DNA from: Bacteroidia bacterium | Lineage (GTDB): Bacteria; Bacteroidota; Bacteroidia; Bacteroidales; GCA-2748055 | Assembly: GCA_030596245.1 (NCBI GenBank) | Contig: JAUVKN010000249.1 | Span: 1 to 6,476, forward strand | Direction: 5' to 3' | Length of the DNA stretch: 6,476 bases | In this document: piece after piece, positions 1 through 5,131 of the stretch | Position numbering within the stretch: the stretch's first letter is position 1 | Layout of the letters: every line of letters starts with the position of its first letter | Translations under genes and position numbers: made by a program | The notes under the pieces: generated by a model | Databases searched by the model: none | The model's input: only the letters and a program-made list of their open reading frames with translations | Told to the model about the DNA's origin: nothing

Positions 1-236
1 ATAAAAGTCTGAATCGCTTCCTGGTCCGACATGTTCAGCTTCACTGCATCAACCTGCACATCTTCTTTCAATTGCAATCCAATGGCAAATCGCTGAAGAT
101 CAATATTGGTAGTGGATACAAGAACCAGGTTGCATTTTTTACGCGCAATTTCCCGGGCCATCGCCCTTCCAAGCTCGCCTTCAGCTCCTAATATAATGGT
201 GTACTGTGTGCTCAATTTCTGTTCTGTTTTTAACAT
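1..236 (-). CDS. Short-chain dehydrogenase/reductase (SDR) family protein, N-terminal part only
   Basis: The frame opens with ATG at 236-234 and stays open to the window edge, giving 78 codons of a longer gene. After about 11 polar residues it reads YTIILGAEGELGRAMAREIA, the first beta strand, glycine-rich loop and helix of an NAD(P)-binding Rossmann fold. A second strand (NLVLVS, about residues 36-41) and an LNMSD segment (67-71) sit where SDR enzymes bind the adenine ring. The usual TGxxxGxG motif appears as LGAEGELG, so the central glycine position is Glu and the leading Thr is Leu. The catalytic Ser-Tyr-Lys residues would lie beyond the edge, so substrate and activity cannot be judged. 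A 315-bp spacer separates it from the oxidoreductase gene upstream, so it may have its own promoter. Family assignment is fairly firm; function is unknown. Confidence 0.75.
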   Translation of the reverse strand, partial: MLKTEQKLSTQYTIILGAEGELGRAMAREIARKKCNLVLVSTTNIDLQRFAIGLQLKEDVQVDAVKLNMSDQEAIQTF

Positions 237-551
237 GACTCTATTATAAAGACCAATAATTCGTACAAAGGCTGCGTGAAACGTGAAATTTTTTTTGTGA
301 AATATCCCCTGCACAGGTCCCTCTTTACTAATAAAACACAAGAAAAGTGCCAAACCCCTATTTCAACCCAGGTTTTTCTATCATAAAGTTCTATGTTTTT
401 CAGCACTTTGCCTAATGCCAGACGCGGGGATTGGCAGGAATTGATGTGGAAATTTTAACAATGGAGATGTAGTTATTAACAAAGCGGAAAATGGGGAGCT
501 TCAAAAGTCATATCTAACCCGTTACCAGGTGCTTTTCAAGCTGTAGATCGA
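237..551. other. Intergenic spacer between the SDR and Gfo/Idh/MocA genes
   Basis: I find no convincing gene in these 315 bases. The end next to the SDR start holds three GTGAAA hexamers (276-281, 283-288 and 297-302), the first two inside a tandem CGTGAAA pair. The middle holds long inverted repeats that could pair in alternative ways (344-358 with 403-409 or 426-436). The end next to the oxidoreductase stop has an imperfect hairpin at 497-542. On the minus strand, TTTG about 35 bp and TATAAT about 14 bp before the SDR start could be a weak promoter, but neither fits the TAnnTTTG consensus. Confidence 0.5.
497..542 (-). terminator. Possible weak terminator hairpin after the oxidoreductase gene
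   Basis: AGCTTCAAAAG at 497-507 and CTTTTCAAGCT at 532-542 are complementary at 10 of 11 positions, with a 24-base loop. The hairpin begins 9 bases past the stop codon of the minus-strand oxidoreductase. On the minus strand it is followed by CCCCATTTT rather than a clean U-run, so it may only slow transcription or protect the mRNA end. Confidence 0.3.
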
Positions 552-1535
552 TCAGTTTTTCAAAATCTCATCCATTACATGGCTGGTCACCGCTGCAGTA
601 ATTCCCGTTGATGGACAAGTTCCTTTACCGGTAAGTTCTGAGACGATGGTCTGGATGAAGGGCATCTGGATATGTTCGGGCTGTATAGTGGTAAGGGTCT
701 CCTGACTTTCACCATGGACTAAGGTGATGGGTTTGAAACTGAAGATGGAGAACTTCATTTTACCTGTTTCCCCGGTTACCTCCACCAGGTCCTTCGTGAA
801 GGGTCCGGGTGTTACAAAGCTCCAGCCACCAGTGACCATGACATCATCGGGTAGCATAAGGGTGGCACCAATGGTATCTTCAGGTTCATAGAGTCTGCCC
901 ACATTGGTTTTTGATCCGGATACACTTACGGGATCCCCAAAAATGTAAAAAAGAATATCCAGTGCATGGCACCCCATGTCATGGAAATAGCCACCACCTG
1001 AATCTTCCGGGATCAAACGCCAGGGCAGCGCCTGGCTGTTAAAATCCTCCTCCCGGGCCGGGAAGTATTGCTGAACATTAATATGCAGAATCCTGCCCAG
1101 GATCCCTGCATCAATCACCTCTTTTACCTTTTTAAAATAGTCCAACGACCGCCTGTAATAGGCCACATAAACCGGGGTTCCCCTCTCTTCAGCCGCCTTA
1201 TTGATGATCCTGCACTCTTCCCAGGTGCGTGCCATGGGCTTTTCAATGTACAGAGGTTTTCCTGCCTTGATTGTTTCAAGTGCATATTCCAGATGTGATC
1301 CGGGAGGAGTAGAGATATAGACGATGTGAACTTCAGGGTCACGGATCACATCAAAAGGATCTTTGTGCCACGAGGGCACACCGTGACGTTTTGCGTAATC
1401 CTCCGCCTTCTCAGGTGTACGGTTACCAACGGCTACCAGGCGTGAGTTTACAATCTTATTAAAGGAAGGGGCACTCTTTAATTCGGTTACACTCCCGCAT
1501 CCAATCATGCCCCATTTGATGATTCGTTCAGCCAT
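552..1535 (-). CDS. Gfo/Idh/MocA family NAD(P)-dependent oxidoreductase
   Basis: This 327-residue protein has the usual size and two-domain layout of the family. The N-terminal Rossmann domain shows IGCGSV (residues 11-16), STPP (75-78) and the hallmark EKP (98-100) that positions the nicotinamide and active site. The C-terminal substrate domain carries GGGYFHDMGCHALD (180-193), in which D186 and H190 occupy the acid/base positions. No signal peptide is visible, so it should be cytoplasmic. Such enzymes oxidise or reduce hydroxyl groups of sugars, inositols and related polyols; the exact substrate cannot be read from sequence. It follows a ThuA-like gene on the same strand after 270 bp. The same family pair makes up rhizobial ThuA and ThuB (ThuB is a Gfo/Idh/MocA dehydrogenase), which hints at 3-keto-sugar chemistry. 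The ATG at 1535 is preceded by no clear Shine-Dalgarno sequence but by a perfect dyad 12 bp upstream. Family certain, substrate unknown. Confidence 0.93.
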   Translation of the reverse strand: MAERIIKWGMIGCGSVTELKSAPSFNKIVNSRLVAVGNRTPEKAEDYAKRHGVPSWHKDPFDVIRDPEVHIVYISTPPGSHLEYALETIKAGKPLYIEKPMARTWEECRIINKAAEERGTPVYVAYYRRSLDYFKKVKEVIDAGILGRILHINVQQYFPAREEDFNSQALPWRLIPEDSGGGYFHDMGCHALDILFYIFGDPVSVSGSKTNVGRLYEPEDTIGATLMLPDDVMVTGGWSFVTPGPFTKDLVEVTGETGKMKFSIFSFKPITLVHGESQETLTTIQPEHIQMPFIQTIVSELTGKGTCPSTGITAAVTSHVMDEILKN

Positions 1536-1805
1536 ACCAAGCTAAGGTAGCGATAAATCGCTAATTCAGACACGGCCGGCAGAATTCCCTGCAGCTTTTC
1601 ACCTCTTTTCCTGCATCCGACCATTGGTTCTTCCTGGTATTTTACCCGGGCAGCTTGTTGCTCTTCTGTTGACTCAGTCGTTTGCTGTGGCCTCGATCGT
1701 CTTCCGGGAAATGAATTTTCCGGTGCTCCAAGATATGTTTCTACTCACGTACCCATCGATTCTACGGAGCTGATACTTGCAAGCACAAAGCGTAAAGGTC
1801 TATTG
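1536..1805. other. 270-bp spacer between the ThuA-like and oxidoreductase genes
   Basis: No gene can be supported here. The composition is not A/T-rich like the other spacers and resembles coding DNA. One plus-strand frame is open throughout and runs on into the antisense of the ThuA-like gene (1557-2111), but it has no ATG in the spacer. An imperfect dyad at 1704-1723 (CCGG-G-AAAT-GA-ATTT-T-CCGG) and the 1548-1563 dyad are the only structures seen. I find no TAnnTTTG element on the minus strand, so a promoter for the oxidoreductase is not evident. Confidence 0.45.
1548..1563. promoter_or_regulatory. Perfect 16-bp dyad upstream of the oxidoreductase start
   Basis: TAGCGAT-AA-ATCGCTA is a perfect inverted repeat with 7-bp arms and a 2-bp centre, lying 12 bp before the ATG at 1535. 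The short centre and full symmetry look more like a homodimeric DNA-binding site than an RNA hairpin, although a 6-bp stem with a 4-base loop could also form. An operator for the oxidoreductase gene is the simplest reading. No regulator is encoded in the window. Confidence 0.45.
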
Positions 1806-2525
1806 TCATTCTTGAACAGTCAGCCAGTTTATGGCATTGTGCAACAGAATCCGGAAGGATGCATTATTATAAGCATGTTTATCATGTCCGAAAATGAGAT
1901 ACACTATATCAGATCTGTTGAAAGTATTGGTCCAGCCTACCAGGGAGGAGCAATCGGGATGGTCCGTTGTAAGCAATGGTGTAACTCCGTCAAGCACTGT
2001 AATATTGGAGTAACCCTCATCATGGATCTCAAAATTACTGATGCCAAGAGTCACAGGATGATTTTGGCTCATTACCTCCACTTCCATGTCGATACCGTGT
2101 TTGTAATCTGAAAGGAGGGAACTATCTGAAGTAAACCCCGGCATTACATATTTTCCTCCAACCATCTCTTTATACCCATCCCATTCCTGGAATGTGCAGA
2201 TGGCGTGATGAAGAAAAAGTAAGGGTATTCCTTCCTCTGTTAATCGAATATAGACACTTGAATCTTTCAGAGGCATATCAGGAATAAAATCATAAAATAG
2301 CAGGAGGTCATAAGCTTCAATCCCGGTTGACTGAAGCAAATTGAGGGCATGTGGATGGGAGATGGAATCGAATTCAACTCCCTCCATGGAGTGGAACATG
2401 TCGAAAAATTCAGTTGTGTCGTATTCATGGCCTCCCATAATCAGCAATACTCTGGGAGTTTGTTTGCAGCTGATCAGACCAGCTACAGCAAGAATGAGTA
2501 CGATACGGGATAAGTTTTTTGTCAT
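1806..2525 (-). CDS. ThuA-like domain lipoprotein (PF06283-type)
   Basis: This is a 239-residue protein with a lipoprotein signal peptide: a hydrophobic stretch at residues 8-19 ends in LISC, making C20 the lipidated residue, so it should be tethered in the cell envelope. The rest is a class I glutamine amidotransferase-like fold of the ThuA type. Visible landmarks are GGHEYD (31-36), YDLLLFYDF (72-80), LLFLHHAICTFQEWDGY (102-118) followed by VGGKY, HPVT (156-159), DEGYSN (169-174), GWTN (197-200) and FGHD (212-215). In Bacteroidota and Planctomycetes such proteins commonly accompany Gfo/Idh/MocA oxidoreductases in carbohydrate clusters. The rhizobial ThuA takes part in trehalose and disaccharide conversion through 3-keto sugars. 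The gene starts 15 bp after the yccF stop, so the two are probably co-transcribed. Domain assignment is good; substrate and whether it is an enzyme here are open. Confidence 0.85.
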   Translation of the reverse strand: MTKNLSRIVLILAVAGLISCKQTPRVLLIMGGHEYDTTEFFDMFHSMEGVEFDSISHPHALNLLQSTGIEAYDLLLFYDFIPDMPLKDSSVYIRLTEEGIPLLFLHHAICTFQEWDGYKEMVGGKYVMPGFTSDSSLLSDYKHGIDMEVEVMSQNHPVTLGISNFEIHDEGYSNITVLDGVTPLLTTDHPDCSSLVGWTNTFNRSDIVYLIFGHDKHAYNNASFRILLHNAINWLTVQE

Positions 2526-2540
2526 GATTGTGTGTCTTAT

Positions 2541-2921
2541 CTATCCTACAATATCTACTTTCCGACCGAAGGGTGAAATGGCAAAGCCGGCCAGTTTGAA
2601 ATGCTGCAATCCCCATGGGATACCGATGATGGAGATGAAAAGCAGAAACCCGAATACCACATGGATAAGGGAGATCCACAATCCGGCGATGAAAAACCAG
2701 ATGATGTTGAACAGGGTGAAGAGACAACCTGGCAATTCCTCTTTGCTCACTTCAAAGGTCCTGCCGAAGGGCCAGAGACAGAGGGAGCCAATCTTGATCA
2801 ATTGGAATCCTAAGGGGATCCCGACAATGGTGGCCATCATGACCACGCCTCCCAGGAAATAGCCAATGGCGGTGGCGAGTCCGCCGAACAATAGCCAGAT
2901 AACGTTACCAAGGAAATTCAT
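2541..2921 (-). CDS. yccF: YccF domain-containing inner-membrane protein
   Basis: The 126-residue product is highly hydrophobic, with about four membrane-spanning segments and no cleavable signal. It consists of two similar halves: residues 6-54 (NVIWLLFGG ... TIVGIPLGFQLIKIG ... PFGR) and 72-120 (NIIWFFIAG ... SIIGIPWGLQHFKLA ... PFGR). This duplication with paired GIP.G.Q..K and PFGR motifs is the signature of the YccF/DUF307 family. The family's cellular role is not established. A TAnnTTTG promoter element lies 24 bp before the start, and the ThuA-like gene follows after 15 bp, so this gene probably heads a two-gene or longer unit. The ATG at 2921 is the only sensible start, because the first transmembrane motif begins at residue 6. 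Confidence 0.9.
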   Translation of the reverse strand: MNFLGNVIWLLFGGLATAIGYFLGGVVMMATIVGIPLGFQLIKIGSLCLWPFGRTFEVSKEELPGCLFTLFNIIWFFIAGLWISLIHVVFGFLLFISIIGIPWGLQHFKLAGFAISPFGRKVDIVG

Positions 2922-2944
2922 GGATCTCTGCGGTTGGGTTTATC

Positions 2945-2974
2945 CAAATATAAAAAAACCGCCCCATTTTTCAA
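2945..2974 (-). promoter_or_regulatory. Probable Bacteroidota-type promoter for yccF
   Basis: On the minus strand, TATATTTG (2952 to 2945) is an exact match to the TAnnTTTG -7 element, and CTTG (2975-2972) lies 19 bp upstream as a three-of-four match to the -33 TTTG. Initiation would fall near 2938-2941, leaving a leader of about 17-20 bases before ATG at 2921. The -33 element falls in the loop of the preceding gene's terminator, and the spacer uses its U-tract. Confidence 0.6.
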
Positions 2975-2984
2975 GTGAGACGGT
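2951..2984 (-). terminator. Intrinsic terminator of the 296-residue lipoprotein gene
   Basis: Read on the minus strand, ACCGTCTCA (2984-2976) pairs with TGGGGCGGT (2966-2958) as a 9-bp stem with two G-U wobbles and a 9-base loop. It is followed directly by a run of U residues (2957-2952). It sits 34 bp after the stop codon at 3019. Stem, loop and U-tract are all where an intrinsic terminator needs them. Confidence 0.78.
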
Positions 2985-3018
2985 GATAATGCTTTTTTAA
3001 TGTGGATTTGTTCTGTTC

Positions 3019-3909
3019 CTATTCAGATGACGTAACAAGCACATTACGAAGGTTCGCAATCAGGCCAAAGGTAGTAATCAGGCTCTTGTTGGATGCTATT
3101 TCACTGATGGGTGCCACAATAAGTGTGGGTTTCACCTGTTTTAACTCAATGGATAGTTTTTTCAATCTTTCAAATGTTGTCAGGACGACCAACCCTTCAA
3201 GTTGATCCTGCTGATTTTCAAATGCTTCATAAAGAATGCCGGTGGAAGGATCAAGTTGATTTAAATAGATAACCAGCAGTTCCCTTATGTCGCTTTCCTG
3301 ATCCTTGCTGAGCTCAACTGCAGCCATTTTTTGTTTAAGCAGGCTGCTTGTGAAATATACTTTTTCAATAAATGATCCCATAAGAAAAGCGGTGTGAACG
3401 AAAATCATCTCTTTTTCGGAGTTGTAATTCTCACTGTCAGCCAGCAGGCCGTTAAAGAGTCTTGTGATGGTATCCCTTTGCATTAATTTACCTTCCATAT
3501 TCTCTATGGACCATGTGGCAAATTCAGATTCAATACCTATAAATTTGGACAGCTCCTGGGCGGCTGCAAAGGTGAGGAACATACTTTCATTGGCCTCTCC
3601 GTAGAGATGGTATAGAATGTCCGCCATGTAAATTCCAAGATTGGCTGCGGCAATGGGATAGGAGAATTTATAGCTATGTGCATTGTAAGGATCGTTGGTA
3701 AGCACATCATAGTACTCTGCATTCACCATTTCCAGGATGTTGAATACCTGTTCAACCCTGTTCAGGTTAGGATCAATGGCTTCAGCTAATACTATGTAAG
3801 CGTCGAGATCGAAAGTATCTGCTGATTGGTCTGGCTTCTTATTAGTGCCACAGGAAGCAATCAGAACGATTGAAAATACAATCGCCATTGTGATTTTCAA
3901 ATATTTCAT
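3019..3909 (-). CDS. Uncharacterised alpha-helical lipoprotein
   Basis: The product has 296 residues. MKYLKITMAIVFSIVLIASC is a clear lipoprotein signal peptide with lipobox IASC and C20 as the lipidated residue. A polar linker (about 21-32) follows, and then an almost wholly helical body with no recognisable catalytic motif. The segment around residues 72-120 (YSHKF-type polar start, then NLGIYMADILYHLYGEA and FAAAQELSKFIGIE) recalls a group of uncharacterised Bacteroidota lipoproteins, but I cannot name a domain. It is bounded by terminator-like hairpins on both sides (3981-4016 upstream, 2951-2984 downstream), so it looks like a single-gene unit. Promoter elements upstream are not convincing. 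Existence of the gene is firm; function is unknown. Confidence 0.85.
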   Translation of the reverse strand: MKYLKITMAIVFSIVLIASCGTNKKPDQSADTFDLDAYIVLAEAIDPNLNRVEQVFNILEMVNAEYYDVLTNDPYNAHSYKFSYPIAAANLGIYMADILYHLYGEANESMFLTFAAAQELSKFIGIESEFATWSIENMEGKLMQRDTITRLFNGLLADSENYNSEKEMIFVHTAFLMGSFIEKVYFTSSLLKQKMAAVELSKDQESDIRELLVIYLNQLDPSTGILYEAFENQQDQLEGLVVLTTFERLKKLSIELKQVKPTLIVAPISEIASNKSLITTFGLIANLRNVLVTSSE

Positions 3910-3980
3910 TTTCAGGTAAATTTTGGATTATACTGAATTTGAGGACGAAGATAGGCAAATAAAGTTTACGATTGTTGGTG

Positions 3981-4016
3981 AAAAATAAGAAAAGCTGCCC
4001 TGGCGGACAGCTTCTC
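3981..4016 (-). terminator. Strong intrinsic terminator between the ABC ATPase and lipoprotein genes
   Basis: On the minus strand, GAGAAGCTGTCC (4016-4005) pairs with GGGCAGCTTTTC (4000-3989) to give a 12-bp stem (two G-U pairs) closed by a 4-base GCCA loop. It is followed by TTATTTTT (3988-3981). It lies 187 bp past the ABC ATPase stop and 71 bp before the lipoprotein start, so it either ends a long 3' UTR or terminates a separate short transcript. Confidence 0.75.
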
Positions 4017-4109
4017 AAGCCCTAAATCTAACCCTAGTGTTAACCTAAAAGTAATTACAAAGTTGTGTTATTTGTTTCACAAAAAACATGAGTTTTATCA
4101 TATTAATGA

Positions 4110-4138
4110 AAGAGGGCATCTTTTTGAGACACCCTCTT
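4110..4138 (-). terminator. Hairpin, possible first terminator of the ABC ATPase gene
   Basis: AAGAGGG (4110-4116) and CCCTCTT (4132-4138) are perfect inverted repeats. On the minus strand the stem can be extended to 11 bp with two G-U pairs around a 7-base loop. The following sequence (TTTCATTAATAT) is only partly U-rich, so termination is likely inefficient. It lies 64 bp past the ABC ATPase stop codon. Confidence 0.5.
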
Positions 4139-4202
4139 AAAATATTAAAATGATAAATCCCTTATGAGCAGGATAAGATATATAGTTACTTAAACTTCAG
4201 GA

Positions 4203-4886
4203 TTACAATTTTTTATGGATGTTCTCAGTCACAACATGACCGTCGAATAGTTGGATGATCCTGTGGGCCTTTTCAGCATCGTTGGGAGAGTGAGTTACCA
4301 TCACAATGGTTGTTCCATCCTCGTTGAGTTCTGTGAGCAGGGCCATCACTTCGCCACCGTTTGCCGAATCCAGATTACCAGTTGGTTCGTCAGCAAGGAT
4401 CAGTTTTGGGATGGTGACTACAGCTCGTGCTATGGCCACACGCTGCTGCTGACCACCAGAGAGTTGCTGTGGAAAGTGGTTTTTACGGTGACTGATCTTC
4501 ATACGCTCCATCACTGTATCTACCTTCTTCTTCCGTTCGGATCCATTCATTTTTAGGTACAGCAGTGGTAATTCAATATTTTCATAAACGGTGAGCTCAT
4601 CAATCAGGTTAAAACTCTGGAACACAAATCCGATGTTCCCTTTACGAAGGTTGGTCCTGCCTTTCTCCTTCAGGTTGGCTACTTCTGTTTCATGGAACAT
4701 ATAAGAACCACCCGAAGGATTGTCCAGCAGTCCGAGAATATTCAGCAAGGTGGACTTTCCACAACCGGAAGGTCCCATGATGGCTACGAATTCTCCGTCT
4801 TTTACTTCGATATTTACATTGTTCAGTGCAGTGGTTTCGACTTCGTCGGTCCGAAATACTTTTACCAGGTCAACAGTTTTAATCAT
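4203..4886 (-). CDS. ABC transporter ATP-binding protein, LolD/MacB type
   Basis: The 227-residue cytoplasmic ATPase carries every motif of an active ABC nucleotide-binding domain: Walker A GPSGCGKST (38-46), Q-loop glutamine Q90 in FVFQSFNL, signature LSGGQQQR (142-149), Walker B LILADEP with E167 followed by TGNLD, and the switch histidine H199 in VTHS. Length and the DEVETTALNNVNIEV start are typical of the MacB/LolD/FtsE group, which energises FtsX-like permeases for lipoprotein release, efflux or envelope signalling rather than import. No permease, periplasmic adaptor or outer-membrane factor is encoded on either side, and hairpins follow the gene. It must therefore work with a permease encoded elsewhere, or the cluster has been broken up. 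The upstream region carries a sigma-54-like -24/-12 candidate and several dyads. ATPase assignment is very secure; the transported substrate is unknown. Confidence 0.95.
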   Translation of the reverse strand: MIKTVDLVKVFRTDEVETTALNNVNIEVKDGEFVAIMGPSGCGKSTLLNILGLLDNPSGGSYMFHETEVANLKEKGRTNLRKGNIGFVFQSFNLIDELTVYENIELPLLYLKMNGSERKKKVDTVMERMKISHRKNHFPQQLSGGQQQRVAIARAVVTIPKLILADEPTGNLDSANGGEVMALLTELNEDGTTIVMVTHSPNDAEKAHRIIQLFDGHVVTENIHKKL

Positions 4887-4922
4887 TGGTATGGTTTTTT
4901 GTAAATGATGTGACTATAAAAA

Positions 4923-4938
4923 ACAATAGATATGCCAA
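4923..4938 (-). promoter_or_regulatory. Candidate sigma-54 (-24/-12) promoter of the ABC ATPase gene
   Basis: On the minus strand TTGGCATATCTATTGT (4938-4923) matches the -24/-12 consensus: TTGGCA, then TTG with exactly 10 bases between the invariant GG and the -12 G. The one deviation is GT instead of GC at -12. Transcription would start near 4911, 25 bases before the ATG. Dyads upstream fall at about -86 and -112, where enhancer-binding activators of this sigma factor usually sit. Chance matches to this pattern are possible in A/T-rich DNA. Confidence 0.4.
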
Positions 4939-4989
4939 AATAAGTAAAAATCAGATAAAGAGCAATATAGGTATTTATGCTTCCTTGAT

Positions 4990-5042
4990 AAAGTGTTCAC
5001 TTTTGAGACGGGTATGTACGTTTTCGCACACCCCGTACACCC
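4990..5042. promoter_or_regulatory. Cluster of dyads upstream of the ABC ATPase promoter candidate
   Basis: AAAGTG-TT-CACTTT (4990-5003) is a perfect 14-bp dyad. TGTACG-TTTT-CGCACA (5015-5030) is a dyad with one mismatched pair, and a further CGTACA half-site follows at 5034-5039. The half-sites share a TGT(A/G)CG form. GGGT..GTACG (5010-5020) can also pair with CGTACACCC (5034-5042) as a 9-bp stem with a 2-base bulge. These are best read as activator or repressor sites for the ABC gene; the binding protein is unknown. Confidence 0.45.
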
Positions 5043-5072
5043 TTGGTGAACTGATATTCAGATCGTCACCAA
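5043..5072. repeat. Nested inverted repeat downstream of the GSCFA gene
   Basis: TTGGTGA (5043-5049) and TCACCAA (5066-5072) are perfect 7-bp arms. Inside them CTGA-TAT-TCAG (5051-5061) forms a second small stem. It is about 60 bp past the GSCFA stop codon on the minus strand. No U-tract follows, so it is not a standard intrinsic terminator; a processed 3' end or a further protein-binding site are alternatives. Confidence 0.4.
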
Positions 5073-5131
5073 TACCCCGGTTCTACATAAGACGGATGCG
5101 GTTCAGGAATTGTTACAATATCTCGTTGCTT

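Larger units (their letters stand above)
3910..4202. other. Spacer between the ABC ATPase and lipoprotein genes, with two hairpins
   Basis: No protein gene is supported in these 293 A/T-rich bases. A hairpin at 4110-4138 and a strong terminator at 3981-4016 both point in the minus-strand direction, with about 90 bases of unassigned sequence between them. A 15-codon minus-strand frame (4045-4089) lies there but has nothing to recommend it as a gene. No exact TAnnTTTG promoter was found for the lipoprotein gene; TATCTTCG near 3944-3951 is a one-mismatch candidate. Confidence 0.45.

Noticed and set aside
241..275. TTTG and TATAAT on the minus strand as a promoter for the SDR gene
   Set aside because: The downstream element does not match the TAnnTTTG form seen elsewhere in the window, so it is mentioned only as a weak possibility.
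1068..1342. Open frames on both strands inside the oxidoreductase gene (1068-1298 plus, 1124-1342 minus)
   Set aside because: They lie wholly within a gene with strong family motifs, and their translations show no recognisable domain or start signal.
1582..1665. Closely spaced restriction-type palindromes (GGCCGGC, GAATTC, CTGCAG, CCCGGG) resembling a cloning linker
   Set aside because: They are spread over about 80 bp in otherwise natural sequence with no vector-like flanks; coincidence is more likely.
1737..1790. Weak resemblance of this stretch to 5013-5065 (shared TATGT, CAC, CCC and GAxCTGATA segments)
   Set aside because: The match needs several gaps and covers only short words, so I cannot distinguish it from chance without an alignment score.
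2341..2862. A 173-codon plus-strand frame spanning the start of the ThuA-like gene and most of yccF
   Set aside because: It is antisense to two well-supported genes, and its translation is basic and shows no recognisable domain.
4045..4089. A 15-codon minus-strand frame (MFFVKQITQLCNYF) between the two hairpins after the ABC gene
   Set aside because: It is too short, has no ribosome-binding or codon signal, and sits far from any following gene start; chance explains it.
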